DNA of 64,000 nucleotides, from contig NZ_CP017195.1 of assembly GCF_006770285.1 (NCBI RefSeq), positions 1,550,001 to 1,614,000 of the forward strand. The letters are read 5' to 3'. Shown in pieces: positions 35,360-43,460 of the stretch. Positions within the stretch are counted from its first letter, which is position 1; each line of letters begins with the position of its first letter. The translations under genes were made by a program, and so were the position numbers. Under the pieces are notes generated by a model that did not search any database, had not been told where the DNA came from, and saw only the letters and a program-made list of their open reading frames with translations. The stretch is from Lactococcus paracarnosus (GTDB lineage: Bacteria > Bacillota > Bacilli > Lactobacillales > Streptococcaceae).

Positions 35360-35644
35360 TTAACTTGCTACATCATTTGCCCTACGTGCAAAAGCATAGG
35401 TACGTTGACTGAATTTTTTGTACTGTTCGTTGAGAGAATAATAGGACTTGATAACACTCTCTAAAGCGCTATACTCAGCACCATTTAAATTCTCAGCTTG
35501 TTCTTTTAAAATACTATTTAGCTGTCCTGCAATCGTCCACGCTTCATCAAAATTGTGTTTTTCTACCAGCTCCCCTAGTGAACTAATCAGTTGATTCGTT
35601 TTTTTAGGGTCAATTTTTGGATAGTCTTGTGTTGCATTTGCCAT
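35360..35644 (-). CDS. Small helical ICE protein
   Basis: 94 residues, predicted all-helical (LGELVEKHNFDEAWTIAGQL), soluble, with GAGG before the ATG. It lies downstream of the relaxase gene cluster, where Tn916-type elements carry variable accessory genes. No recognised family. Confidence 0.55.
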   Translation of the reverse strand: MANATQDYPKIDPKKTNQLISSLGELVEKHNFDEAWTIAGQLNSILKEQAENLNGAEYSALESVIKSYYSLNEQYKKFSQRTYAFARRANDVAS

Positions 35645-35721
35645 AGGTTATACCTCTTTTCTCTTGTTAAAAGTTAGTTTATTTAAAAGTTCAATACCCA
35701 CCCAATCATTATTTTAATTTC

Positions 35722-36045
35722 TTACTCCCGATAGAGTAAGTTATCATATTCAACATTAAGTCTTTTTAATTCTTGTAGTTTCTCCTCTCTAGTCCAACCA
35801 TAATAAAGATGACCATAGTCAAACTTCCTTTTATCGTGTCTCAAATAGTTATGATCACATAGAATATCAATTTTGATACGCATAATTTGACACGCTTCAC
35901 TATCAATATTTTTTAACATGATTTTTCTTGTAGCTTCATAACTGCCACGCATTTTTTGAGTACTCAATTTTAAAGACGCTTCAATCAATCGCCTTTCACG
36001 TGCTTCATTGATTTTTTCAATTTCAGATAAGCTTAACTCAGTCAT
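35722..36045 (-). CDS. ICE protein downstream of relaxase, unknown function
   Basis: 107 residues, charged and helical in the first half, with YGHLYYGWTREEKLQELKRL near the C terminus. It overlaps the 3' end of the relaxase gene by eight bases, so it is translationally coupled and may be a partner or regulator of the relaxase. Function unknown. Confidence 0.6.
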   Translation of the reverse strand: MTELSLSEIEKINEARERRLIEASLKLSTQKMRGSYEATRKIMLKNIDSEACQIMRIKIDILCDHNYLRHDKRKFDYGHLYYGWTREEKLQELKRLNVEYDNLLYRE

Positions 36046-37300
36046 AATCAGCTTCTATCACATCATGGAAATTTTCAAAAAATGCCCTTTTCTTTTTCTC
36101 CTCAACAATAGCATCAATCATTCTTTGACGCTTTTCATCAATTACCTTGTCATTTAATAGATCTAAAGTTTTCGTTGAACCAGTCCGTGCATCTACTTCT
36201 AAACTTGCCTTATAAGATGCAAGAACTTGAAAATCAAGCCATTGTAGTGTTCTCTCATAGCTAACTTCTCTAGGTCTACTAACAAAACCATAGCTTTTAT
36301 CAGACCCAAAAACGTTTAGCCACTCAATATCCCAATTGCCTTGATCATCTTTGATATCTAAATAATGAGAAATAATTTGACCTGCTAAATTTTGTAACGG
36401 AATGTCGTTATACCAAAAATCAAAAATGACATCCATAGCTTTATCACCAAACATTCTGATTTCATAACGATTTTTATAACCGTACAATTCATGAATTTCA
36501 TCAACCCAAAGATCACGTGCCATTGATTGTTCTTTATCTTTTTCGTAAAAGTTTAAGTAAATTGACTTACTTTTTCTTGAACCAAAATACAAAGACAAAC
36601 CTGTAGACTCAAAAATACCATTTCTCAGTAAGAAACTTTCGTTTGATGAAAATTGTCTGAATGGTGTCTGAATTTGACCAGACATCATTTTGTCATACAA
36701 TTTACGTAGATCATAGTTACCATTCTTTGAGTACATTTCGTCAGTTGCTAAGTCAAAGCGAGTGAACTTTAGGTAGTCATCTAATAACTCAATAGTTGTC
36801 ACACCTTTTTGCTTCATAGAAAAATGGAAACAATCTTCAAAAAATTGTTTCCATGTTCTATTTTGGTCTTTAAGTTCCTGTTCAAACTCACGACAACCCC
36901 CACCGTTTAACTCTATGAGTGTACCCATATCAATATTTTCACTATGCCTTAATACACGAATACTGCCATACGACATACTCATATTGTAGTTGTGCATACT
37001 TGTTACATCGACATTAAACAAGTTTGAGTCAATCAAAAGTAAATTTTCAATTATGTCAAACCACTTTAATGTTTTAAGCCTAATTCTCAGATAGTCAACA
37101 CTAGACTCTAGCTCATATTTTGAATCATAACTTAGATAATCAAGTAATATTTTTTTCTTTTCAGTGCTTAATTCCTTTTCGCCAGATAAGACCTTAGAAA
37201 CAAAAGGTTGTGAAACACCTACTATTTTGGCAACATCTTTTTGACTCAAAACATAATTACTCATGATACCTTTTAAATCAAAATTTCCGTCTATCGTCAT
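36038..37300 (-). CDS. mobT: MobT relaxase with N-terminal HTH
   Basis: 420 residues. The N-terminal Xre-like helix-turn-helix (LSQKDVAKIVGVSQPFVSKV) is followed by a Rep_trans (replication initiator) domain at about 90-400. A catalytic Tyr region is expected near YEKDKEQSMARDLW / YKNRYEIRMFGD. This matches Tn916 Orf20 and ICESt3/ICEBs1 relaxases, which nick oriT and lead single-strand transfer. A second possible start (MSNYVLSQKD, 37264) with AAAGGT upstream fits the family's usual N terminus better. Confidence 0.9.
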   Translation of the reverse strand: MTIDGNFDLKGIMSNYVLSQKDVAKIVGVSQPFVSKVLSGEKELSTEKKKILLDYLSYDSKYELESSVDYLRIRLKTLKWFDIIENLLLIDSNLFNVDVTSMHNYNMSMSYGSIRVLRHSENIDMGTLIELNGGGCREFEQELKDQNRTWKQFFEDCFHFSMKQKGVTTIELLDDYLKFTRFDLATDEMYSKNGNYDLRKLYDKMMSGQIQTPFRQFSSNESFLLRNGIFESTGLSLYFGSRKSKSIYLNFYEKDKEQSMARDLWVDEIHELYGYKNRYEIRMFGDKAMDVIFDFWYNDIPLQNLAGQIISHYLDIKDDQGNWDIEWLNVFGSDKSYGFVSRPREVSYERTLQWLDFQVLASYKASLEVDARTGSTKTLDLLNDKVIDEKRQRMIDAIVEEKKKRAFFENFHDVIEADYD

Positions 37301-37478
37301 TTGCTAGGTATTCCTTTTCTGTAATTTTAGTGATCGTATATTTAGCAAGTGAAAAATCATTGCCACAATAATGAGTGCTGATATCACTTTCAACTTCCAT
37401 CTCGCTGTTAGCACTAATTACGTAATCATCATCAAAAACGCTGTTCTCGCCAATTACCTTAACCTTGTAATATGTCAT
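37278..37478 (-). CDS. Small ICE protein preceding the relaxase
   Basis: 66 residues, starting MTYYKVKVIGENSVFDDDYV, soluble and beta-rich by appearance. It overlaps the relaxase start by 23 bases if the longer relaxase start is used. It lies between oriT and the relaxase gene and could assist oriT recognition; that is only an inference from position. Confidence 0.5.
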   Translation of the reverse strand: MTYYKVKVIGENSVFDDDYVISANSEMEVESDISTHYCGNDFSLAKYTITKITEKEYLANDDRRKF

Positions 37479-37574
37479 ACTTCATGTCTCTTTTCTATAC
37501 TTTTGGTTTTTTCGTATAACCAATCATGAATGAGTTGAAACCTTGAAATGACTAGGTTTAGTAAGTTGGTTATA

Positions 37575-37780
37575 TATTAACACCCCGTATTACAATTCGG
37601 GGTGTAAGCTGTTTTGCCTGCGCCCTTGCGGACGCAGGCAAAGGACTTGTAACTGCGCAACAAGCCCATAAAAACCGCACTCACGACGCTTCCGCCTTAC
37701 GGCTCTGCTGTTCGCCACGTTCTTTATGGTCTCGTTTCGTAGACAAGTCCACCGCTCAATGATTCTTGAAATAGATTTTT
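37575..37780. other. Candidate oriT
   Basis: Between the coupling-protein and relaxase genes, where Tn916 and ICEBs1 carry oriT. It is a GC-rich island in AT-rich surroundings with two strong inverted repeats: ACACCCCG / CGGGGTGT (37580-37587, 37598-37605) and TTTGCCTGCG / CGCAGGCAAA (37613-37622, 37633-37642). An open frame of 65 codons across it has the composition of non-coding DNA. The nick site was not identified. Confidence 0.65.
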
Positions 37781-37783
37781 TCA

Positions 37784-39373
37784 TCATAATATCGCTTCAC
37801 TGATAGATTCCTGATAAGTTTTACCAGATTTTCTACACTCGATCGCCCTTTCAAACATAATTAAGTCACTAGTACTATAGGTTTTATCAAATTCTTGACC
37901 TGCTGTCTCAAACTCAGACTTATATTTTTTAAACACTCGATAATCAATAACTAACTCTTCAGACAGTTCTTTACCTGTATAAGTTTTAGCTACTGATTCT
38001 TGTTTATCAAATTCAAGTTCAAGTCTTTCTAACCTTTCAAACTCATCATAATATTCCCATTCCTTAGGATCAGGAATTAAAGGAGAGAAGAACTCTCTAG
38101 CAGGACTACCAAATACACCAAAGTAACCACGACCATAAACACGTTCGCCATTGATTTGTTCAATATACTTAAAGTATTTATTTTTGTTTTCTTCTCCAAA
38201 AATAACCTCATACGAAAAATGAGATAAACGACCAACTGAAATACGTGTCATGATATTATCTTTAAGGGTAGAGGGTAAATCATCAGCCTTTACATTCTGA
38301 GTTGCGATAATCGCAAAGAAACCCGCTTGACGACCTTTTAAGATAATTTGCTTTAACGAAGCCATAACTATTTCAGCTTCTGGCATTAACTCCCTTTGTT
38401 CAAGCATACTCGCACGAAAAGAGGGGAACTCATCAATTATCAAGAAAGCAGGTTTCAAATCATATGACTGAAAATTACCCAATTCTTTTTCATTTCTATC
38501 TTTTTTGAATTGACGCATTGTCGCATATCTGATTTCCATATTTTCTTTGAATTGTTTGATTTTATTCATCATTTGAACTAAATCTATTTCAACTCTATCT
38601 TTTAAAACATCTAATTGACTATAAGATTCAAAGTCAGATTGCTTAGGATCTAGTATTTCAACAACACCAACTCTAAGTAGACCATTTAAGATAGAACGTA
38701 ACAGAACCGTCTTACCACCACCAGTACCACCTGCAACTAATAAATGTGGATCATGCACATAGTCCCAATAGACATTTTCCATTAACATGAGACCTTTATC
38801 AACGACACGAATATCTTTAGCTGAGATACGACCTAAGATAGTATCCGCAGAATAAACATAAGAAACGTAGCCCTTTTCATCTATTTTACCCATTAAGTCC
38901 GCTGAATACGTAACCTCTAAAGCACCACCAATATTCAAGAACTTATCTTGAAATTGACCACCACGCAATTCTAAAGTAACAATTATGGTGTACTTATTTT
39001 GTTTGAGATAAACAGGAGGGTACTTAATCTTATCTTTCTTATCCTTTCTCTTAATCGGATAAAATATCCGATTTTCTGTTAAGTGTCTCAGTAACAATCT
39101 TCGATTTTCTAACTTCTTAAAAAACCAAAATTTGATATGGAGTAAACGATAAAAAAAGAAAGTAGCTAAAGCACTTACTCCGATAAACAAGATGACATAG
39201 ATTATCAGGAAAATATAATTTGACAGCAACTGTGGTAATAAAAGATAAGTCAAAAAACCAAATAATAACAAAAAAGGTAAGAGTAAGGCAATCACAATTA
39301 TTTTTTGTATTGTCTTGTCTTTCTTACCAATTTTTATACCCTTAAAACGGAAAATTTGTTTCATTAACTTCAT
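37784..39373 (-). CDS. Conjugation coupling ATPase TcpA (FtsK/SpoIIIE family)
   Basis: 529 residues. Two N-terminal membrane helices (about 28-75) are followed by the motor domain with Walker A VAGGTGGGKTVLLRS and Walker B PAFLIIDEFPSF. It corresponds to Tn916 Orf21 and brings the relaxase-DNA complex to the channel. It precedes the oriT region on the leftward strand. Confidence 0.93.
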   Translation of the reverse strand: MKLMKQIFRFKGIKIGKKDKTIQKIIVIALLLPFLLLFGFLTYLLLPQLLSNYIFLIIYVILFIGVSALATFFFYRLLHIKFWFFKKLENRRLLLRHLTENRIFYPIKRKDKKDKIKYPPVYLKQNKYTIIVTLELRGGQFQDKFLNIGGALEVTYSADLMGKIDEKGYVSYVYSADTILGRISAKDIRVVDKGLMLMENVYWDYVHDPHLLVAGGTGGGKTVLLRSILNGLLRVGVVEILDPKQSDFESYSQLDVLKDRVEIDLVQMMNKIKQFKENMEIRYATMRQFKKDRNEKELGNFQSYDLKPAFLIIDEFPSFRASMLEQRELMPEAEIVMASLKQIILKGRQAGFFAIIATQNVKADDLPSTLKDNIMTRISVGRLSHFSYEVIFGEENKNKYFKYIEQINGERVYGRGYFGVFGSPAREFFSPLIPDPKEWEYYDEFERLERLELEFDKQESVAKTYTGKELSEELVIDYRVFKKYKSEFETAGQEFDKTYSTSDLIMFERAIECRKSGKTYQESISEAIL

Positions 39374-39401
39374 TTAGAACCAACTTTCTATAAATCAAAA
39401 A

Positions 39402-39935
39402 TTATTTCTTTTGATTTTCTTCTTTTGGTTTTGGTTGTGGTTCGGATTGCATTGGTTTAGAATCAGCTAGAATTTTTTCTAATCCCTCAGCTGAAACTGT
39501 GAAATAATAATCAGCTACTATTTCTTGACGTGTTCGACCATTTGGGGTAGAAATTTCAATGCGTTTTGTTTGAGGGTGTACACGAGCAACCACTTTACCA
39601 GTCAAGCGCACAATATCATTCATCTTGAATTTTGTATCATCAAAATCTAATGGCACAGCAATATCCATCGTATCTTTTTGTACTTCTGAATAGGCTTGCA
39701 CATATAGATTGCTAATCTCATGCGTATTTTCAACCTTTTGTAAATTTTTATCAGGTTGCACTTTATCAAGTTCATCTTGATTATCATAGATAGCACCAGT
39801 TTCTGTATCAATGTAATTAAAACGTTCAGAAGCGATTGTTTCCAAATAAGTCAATTGACCATAGGTTGCTTCAACATCAACTGAATAAGCCTTATTAAAC
39901 GTATTGATACCATATTTTTTCTTAACTTCTACCAT
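39402..39935 (-). CDS. YdcP-like conjugation protein (DUF961)
   Basis: 177 residues with a YdcP/DUF961 domain (about 60-155) and a charged PQPKPKEENQKK tail. Proteins of this family (Tn916 Orf22/Orf23, ICEBs1 YdcP) are needed for conjugation or its replication step; some act as helicase-processivity factors. It overlaps the next DUF961 gene by one base. Confidence 0.8.
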   Translation of the reverse strand: MVEVKKKYGINTFNKAYSVDVEATYGQLTYLETIASERFNYIDTETGAIYDNQDELDKVQPDKNLQKVENTHEISNLYVQAYSEVQKDTMDIAVPLDFDDTKFKMNDIVRLTGKVVARVHPQTKRIEISTPNGRTRQEIVADYYFTVSAEGLEKILADSKPMQSEPQPKPKEENQKK

Positions 39936-40246
39936 TATTTAATCTCCTCTACACGATCCGCAAAAATAACTGTTGAATCTTTTCTACCTGCTGTACCTTC
40001 ATCAAACATAAACCCATTAAATCTAGGATTGATAATTCTAATGCGTACCCTACCTGTTGGCATAAAGGCATTTTTAGATGGTACTACAATACGAAAATTT
40101 GGTTGACCAATACCACTTGCACTATAGACAACTAGATCAGGAGCAGTCGTTGTTTTTTTGACATTAGTAGGGTTCGGATTGACCCAAACTTTCTTATCTT
40201 CAATTACTTCTTCCAATTTAACTGGAAGTTCTCTCAATACTGACAT
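39935..40246 (-). CDS. YdcP-like conjugation protein (DUF961), short paralogue
   Basis: 103 residues, DUF961 family, with VVPSKNAFMPTGRVRIRIIN in its core. It is the shorter of the two tandem YdcP proteins that open the conserved transfer module in Tn916-type elements. Confidence 0.8.
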   Translation of the reverse strand: MSVLRELPVKLEEVIEDKKVWVNPNPTNVKKTTTAPDLVVYSASGIGQPNFRIVVPSKNAFMPTGRVRIRIINPRFNGFMFDEGTAGRKDSTVIFADRVEEIK

Positions 40247-40332
40247 ATTTTTTCATCTCCTAAAAAAAATTTTAATCAAAAATAAAGACTGGAAGCACAG
40301 TCTTTTGATTATCGTAACTTCACAACATTTAC

Positions 40333-40358
40333 ACAGTTTAAAGACTTGTTTGGGTCAA
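40333..40358. repeat. Third copy of the TTGACC repeat
   Basis: Leftward strand TTGACC-CAAACAAGT-(4)-AAACTGT, in the gap between two ICE genes. It matches the two copies at 40831 and 40928. Confidence 0.5.
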
Positions 40359-40373
40359 GTTTAGCCAACCTTA

Positions 40374-40571
40374 TTAAAAAGGGCCAAATAAATCAGTACA
40401 GATAAAATGACTGATCCAATCAATTTGTTCTTCCTCTAAAGTAGCTTGTGACTTTAATTCATAATTATTATCCACCTCTCTAAGAAAAAAAGGACGCAAC
40501 GTATCCGCTAGCTCTTCAGCATTCATTTTTTTAATTTGTTTTTGATAAGCACTATCACTATTTTTCTTCAT
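40374..40571 (-). CDS. First small gene of the ICE transfer module
   Basis: 65 residues, charged (KKMNAEELADTLRPFFLREV), soluble, unknown family. It is the first gene after a terminator and tRNA-like element, so its expression, and that of the module behind it, depends on readthrough. Confidence 0.5.
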   Translation of the reverse strand: MKKNSDSAYQKQIKKMNAEELADTLRPFFLREVDNNYELKSQATLEEEQIDWISHFICTDLFGPF

Positions 40572-40621
40572 ATTACAACAACCATTTTTCTATACCACTA
40601 TTTCTTTATATTTTTAGTTTA

Positions 40622-40708
40622 TGCGACCGACAGGAATCGAACCTATTTGTTTTAGTGAAGCTAAAACGTACCTTAGTTAAAAGTTCTCGTCAACCAGACG
40701 ACAATCGC
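40622..40708 (-). ncRNA. tRNA-like element with long variable arm
   Basis: The leftward strand folds like a class II tRNA. There is a 7-bp acceptor stem (GCGATTG / CGGTCGC) and a D-arm CGTC-TGGTT-GACG. An anticodon-like arm ACTT-TTAACTA-AGGT, a long variable arm GTTTTAG-CTTCA-CTAAAAC and a T-arm with TTCGATT loop follow. D-loop and anticodon stem are shorter than in real tRNAs, so decoding is doubtful. It starts immediately after a terminator and lies before the transfer module. It may be a tRNA gene in decay or a tRNA-shaped regulator. Confidence 0.45.
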
Positions 40709-40741
40709 AAAAAAACAAGATAATTTAAATACCTTGTTTTT
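40709..40741 (-). terminator. Terminator/attenuator before the transfer module
   Basis: Stem AAAACAAG / CTTGTTTT (40712-40719, 40733-40740), 13-base interior, followed by seven U on the leftward strand. Transcripts from the upstream promoters must read through it to reach the tRNA-like element and conjugation genes. Confidence 0.65.
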
Positions 40742-40830
40742 ACTCTAAGACAACACTTTGTTAACAAATTTATAGATGCTGTTTCATCTCGGTTGATACT
40801 TTCAACCTAATCTCAATTTTATATGGCTAA

Positions 40831-40953
40831 ACAGTTTATCACTTGTTCAGGTCAAAATCGAAAAAATATTTTGTTGTAATCAGATAACTAAAACAGTTTG
40901 ACACTCTCTATACCTCCATAAGTTAATACAGTTTCATGACTTGCTCAGGTCAA
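40831..40953. repeat. Two copies of a TTGACC-CAAGT-AAACTGT motif
   Basis: Leftward strand copies at 40831-40855 and 40928-40953 read TTGACCTGA(A/G)CAAGT-(3-4)-AAACTGT. A third is at 40333-40358. TTGACC looks like a -35 box, but no well-spaced -10 follows in all copies. They may be promoters or binding sites of an ICE regulator. Confidence 0.5.
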
Positions 40954-40964
40954 AAAACAATAAC

Positions 40965-40992
40965 AAAAAAGACTAGATTTCTCTAGCCTTTT
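40965..40992 (-). terminator. Terminator after the toxin gene
   Basis: Stem AAAAGACTAGA / TCTAGCCTTTT with one mismatch and a short loop, directly after the toxin gene's stop codon. Confidence 0.65.
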
Positions 40993-40995
40993 CTT

Positions 40996-41334
40996 TTATT
41001 TTAGCAAAAAATCAGTATCAGATAAAAAAGTAATAAACCTTTCAAAATCTCTTTCTGTTAACTTACCCAAAACATGAATTTTGAAATTTTCATCATCTAA
41101 AGGATATGCTCTAAAAGTATCTATCCACGATTGACGATTAAGCCCAGCTTCAATATAATCAATTATTTCAAAATACTTACTTTGCATATATTCTGATTTT
41201 GTAGCAAATTTTGTAGTTATTCTTAAAAATTTAACAGCTCGACTATTAACACTTAAAATAAATACAGGTCGCCATTTATAATCTTCGGAGTTTTCAAAGG
41301 GAACTTTCGCAACAATAATATCAAATTCTTCCAC
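40996..41334 (-). CDS. Toxin of a toxin-antitoxin pair (PemK/MazF-like)
   Basis: 112 residues. The N-terminal FDIIVAKVPFENSEDYKWRP and VFILSVNS match the beginning of PemK/MazF-like mRNA interferases, where the KxRPVxIL stretch is conserved. The later part is divergent. It abuts the antitoxin gene. Such modules stabilise ICEs. The catalytic assignment is by motif only. Confidence 0.65.
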   Translation of the reverse strand: MEEFDIIVAKVPFENSEDYKWRPVFILSVNSRAVKFLRITTKFATKSEYMQSKYFEIIDYIEAGLNRQSWIDTFRAYPLDDENFKIHVLGKLTERDFERFITFLSDTDFLLK

Positions 41335-41625
41335 TTATAAATCCCAACCGTCTAGCAATTCTCTTCTCTCTGTTTCACTAATATCAGAAATGCTCTTTAC
41401 TGGAATCTTACTCAATAACTCAGACAATCTTTCTTTACTTTCCATAGAATAATCAATCCTTTCTGAAATAACCTCTGGTATAAACGGCATTCTCTTTTCA
41501 TCAACTACACGCTTAAAAAACATTGTGATTGCAACAGTAGGATTTAACCCCATTTCTGAAAAGTATTGTTCGGCTTTTTGTTGTAAGTCTTCATCAATTC
41601 TATAAGTTTTTTGTATTGTTGTCAT
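41335..41625 (-). CDS. RelB/DinJ-type antitoxin
   Basis: 96 residues starting MTTIQKTYRIDEDLQQKAEQ, a ribbon-helix-helix domain followed by the DinJ-like GLNPTVAITMFFKRVVDEKR. The start ATG at 41625 follows GGAGG by ten bases. The protein should bind its operator and neutralise the downstream toxin. The antitoxin-first order is standard. Confidence 0.78.
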   Translation of the reverse strand: MTTIQKTYRIDEDLQQKAEQYFSEMGLNPTVAITMFFKRVVDEKRMPFIPEVISERIDYSMESKERLSELLSKIPVKSISDISETERRELLDGWDL

Positions 41626-41803
41626 GATAGTCAATCCTCCACAACTTCATTATACTTCAAAACAAAATCAATTACAATTAATAGAGTTCATTTAAGCGTA
41701 ATCGAACAAAATTAATCTGCTCTAAACTACTTATAAGGAAAGTTGGGAAAATACTTATAAGCAGTTTACAACAGACAAATATTGTCTATTGTTATTTTCA
41801 CAG

Positions 41804-41905
41804 AAAACAAACATATCTAAGTTGATATTCATTGACAATTATTTTCTTTATTGCTAAAGAAACAAACATACCGAAGTTGGCACTCATTGATAATTGTTTT
41901 CCTGA
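41804..41905 (-). promoter_or_regulatory. Tandem duplicated leftward promoters
   Basis: Two imperfect copies of a segment of about 45 bases. Each holds a leftward promoter with 17-base spacing: TTGTCA/TATGTT (41833-41838, 41810-41815) and TTATCA/TATGTT (41888-41893, 41865-41870). They lie about 190 bases upstream of the antitoxin gene and could drive it and the transfer module. No gene is seen between 41640 and 42320. Confidence 0.5.
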
Positions 41906-42325
41906 CTTAATAGAAACAAGCACATTCATATAGTATGATGTTCAGCAGGTGCTTTCTATCGGAAAATTAAAAAGTATCAGCATAACTGATACCATATATT
42001 TTATGTTACATTAATATTCAATATAATCTCTAGTCTTTCATTTTCAAGACATAGTAAAGTTGAACCCACCACCGTTTGTACTATTAAAACATCTAATTTT
42101 TAACCGGCTAAAATATTTCATAAGTCAGCTAACATATTACCTATATGAAAAATTTTTAGTCATTTTTCAGGCGCAATGCGTTCCTTTGTTAGACAGGTTC
42201 ACTACATAGACCGAGATTTGATTGTGGCTCGCTTATTTAAAGGTCTTGGCTCACTAAGTCCATGCAGTGTTCTGAGGTCTCTACAGACCCCTGTGTGCTT
42301 ATACGGATCAACCGCCATCATCATT

Positions 42326-42354
42326 TTGACAACAGCTTTACAATCAGTTATAAT
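42326..42354 (+). promoter_or_regulatory. Perfect consensus promoter
   Basis: TTGACA, 17 bases, TATAAT reading rightwards. There is no good coding sequence within the following 310 bases, and a terminator lies about 175 bases downstream. Confidence 0.75.
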
Positions 42355-42360
42355 AAAAGT

Positions 42361-42568
42361 ACGACCAATTATTATTACTGAATTGTAAGCCAGTTTCTTA
42401 ACGATTCTGATTTATTTTTCAAAGAACTATATTCAAAGTTTGCTTCTTGTGTGAATTGATTTTTGTTTAAATTCTAAAATAGAATTATTAATCAAGGCTT
42501 ACAAGCTAGTTTGAATAGTGTTCTTGAACCAATCGGCTATTTATATTATAATAAGTAGCCTTTTGTTT
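42361..42568 (+). ncRNA. Candidate structured small RNA of the ICE
   Basis: Bounded by a perfect consensus promoter and by a terminator (stem GGCTATTTAT / ATAAGTAGCC at 42535-42560 with a T-rich tail). The 5' part pairs with the 3' part: TTGTAAGCC near 42384 is complementary to GGCTTACAA near 42499, and TCAAAGAAC-TA-TATTCAAA to TTTGAATAGTGTTCTTGA. A hairpin ATTCTAAAATAGAAT lies between. No open frame with a ribosome binding site was seen. It may regulate the divergent transfer module or immR. Confidence 0.5.
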
Positions 42569-42578
42569 CAAGGTTTTT

Positions 42579-42619
42579 GTAAACATTTGTTTACCATTTA
42601 ATTGTACACAAATGTTTAC
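42579..42619. promoter_or_regulatory. Paired operators for the ImmR-like repressor
   Basis: Two near-identical palindromes GTAAAC-ATTT-GTTTAC (42579-42594) and GTACAC-AAAT-GTTTAC (42604-42619), centred 25 bases apart, directly upstream of the immR-like gene. The spacing and symmetry fit a Cro/CI-type repressor dimer. Confidence 0.65.
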
Positions 42620-42673
42620 ACCTTGTCAACAGTTTTTTAAAAAAGATTTATATTATTTTTCAAGGAGAAAAAA

Positions 42674-43018
42674 ATGTTACCTGATCGATTGAAAATCCTT
42701 CGTTTGGAATCAAAACTAACACAAAATGAAATTGCTGAAAAACTAAAAATTTCAAAAATGACTTACTCTTATTGGGAAAATGGAAAAAGAAATCCTAAAA
42801 ACATTCAACAAATTGCTGACTTTTTTAATGTTTCAACTGATTATCTACTAGGAAATACAGACATCAAGAATCAAAAGAAAATTAATGAAGATTTAGGAGA
42901 AACACTTGATACTTTCAAGTCGTTTGATGGGAAACCAATGACTGAATCTGACCGCGAAACAATTAGAGAAGTTTTGAAAAGGCGACAGAGAGAACGAGAG
43001 CAAAAATTAAATAAATAA
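42674..43018 (+). CDS. ImmR-like ICE repressor (XRE family)
   Basis: 114 residues. The helix-turn-helix (SKLTQNEIAEKLKISKMTYS, WENGKRNPKNIQQIADFFN) is followed by VSTDYLLGNTD, characteristic of phage and ICE repressors, and an acidic-basic tail. The preceding palindromes are probably its operators. Together with the following protease gene it forms the regulatory pair known from ICEBs1 and ICESt3, in which the protease cuts the repressor on DNA damage. Confidence 0.85.
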   Translation: MLPDRLKILRLESKLTQNEIAEKLKISKMTYSYWENGKRNPKNIQQIADFFNVSTDYLLGNTDIKNQKKINEDLGETLDTFKSFDGKPMTESDRETIREVLKRRQREREQKLNK

Positions 43019-43019
43019 T

Positions 43020-43460
43020 ATGCTCAAAAAAATTACTAAAAAGATTAAAGAACTTGGAATAAATATTGAGTATTGTTATCTTGATAAAATGGGTTATTTT
43101 GGATTAGAAGAAAATAAACCTATAATATTTATTAACGAAAAGTTAAATGAATTAGAGACATCACTAACACTATTGCATGAGACGGCACATTTTCTAAATG
43201 GAGATTGCGAAAAATATATCGATAATCACTTGCAAAATGATAACTTAGAGTATGAAGCAAATAAATACATGATCCACGAAGTTATGAAAATGTTAGATGG
43301 AATATATGAATTTACTCCAGATACAAACTACCAGCAGATTATTGAAAATTTAAATCTACCATACCATCTTGATGGAGTTGTTGCTGATGAATTTCATGAT
43401 ATCATATCAAATAAATTTGAAATTGAACCTTATTATGATCCGGACTATTTTTATGAGTAA
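43020..43460 (+). CDS. ImmA-like metalloprotease (IrrE family)
   Basis: 146 residues. The zinc motif HETAHFLNGDCE contains HExxH, followed by the third ligand region EYEANKYMIHEVMK, which resembles the family's ExxA(D/N)x(Y/F)A helix. It begins one base after the repressor gene's stop. ImmA cleaves ImmR to switch on excision and transfer. A decayed paralogous piece occurs at 49745-49969. Confidence 0.87.
   Translation: MLKKITKKIKELGINIEYCYLDKMGYFGLEENKPIIFINEKLNELETSLTLLHETAHFLNGDCEKYIDNHLQNDNLEYEANKYMIHEVMKMLDGIYEFTPDTNYQQIIENLNLPYHLDGVVADEFHDIISNKFEIEPYYDPDYFYE

Noticed and set aside
37590-37787. A 65-codon frame through the oriT region
   Set aside because: It runs through strong inverted repeats and has a biased, Arg-rich composition without a good ribosome binding site; the GC-rich non-coding oriT explains it better.
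42176-42388. A 70-codon rightward frame ahead of immR
   Set aside because: No ribosome binding site, and a perfect promoter lies within its 3' part; it looks like chance.
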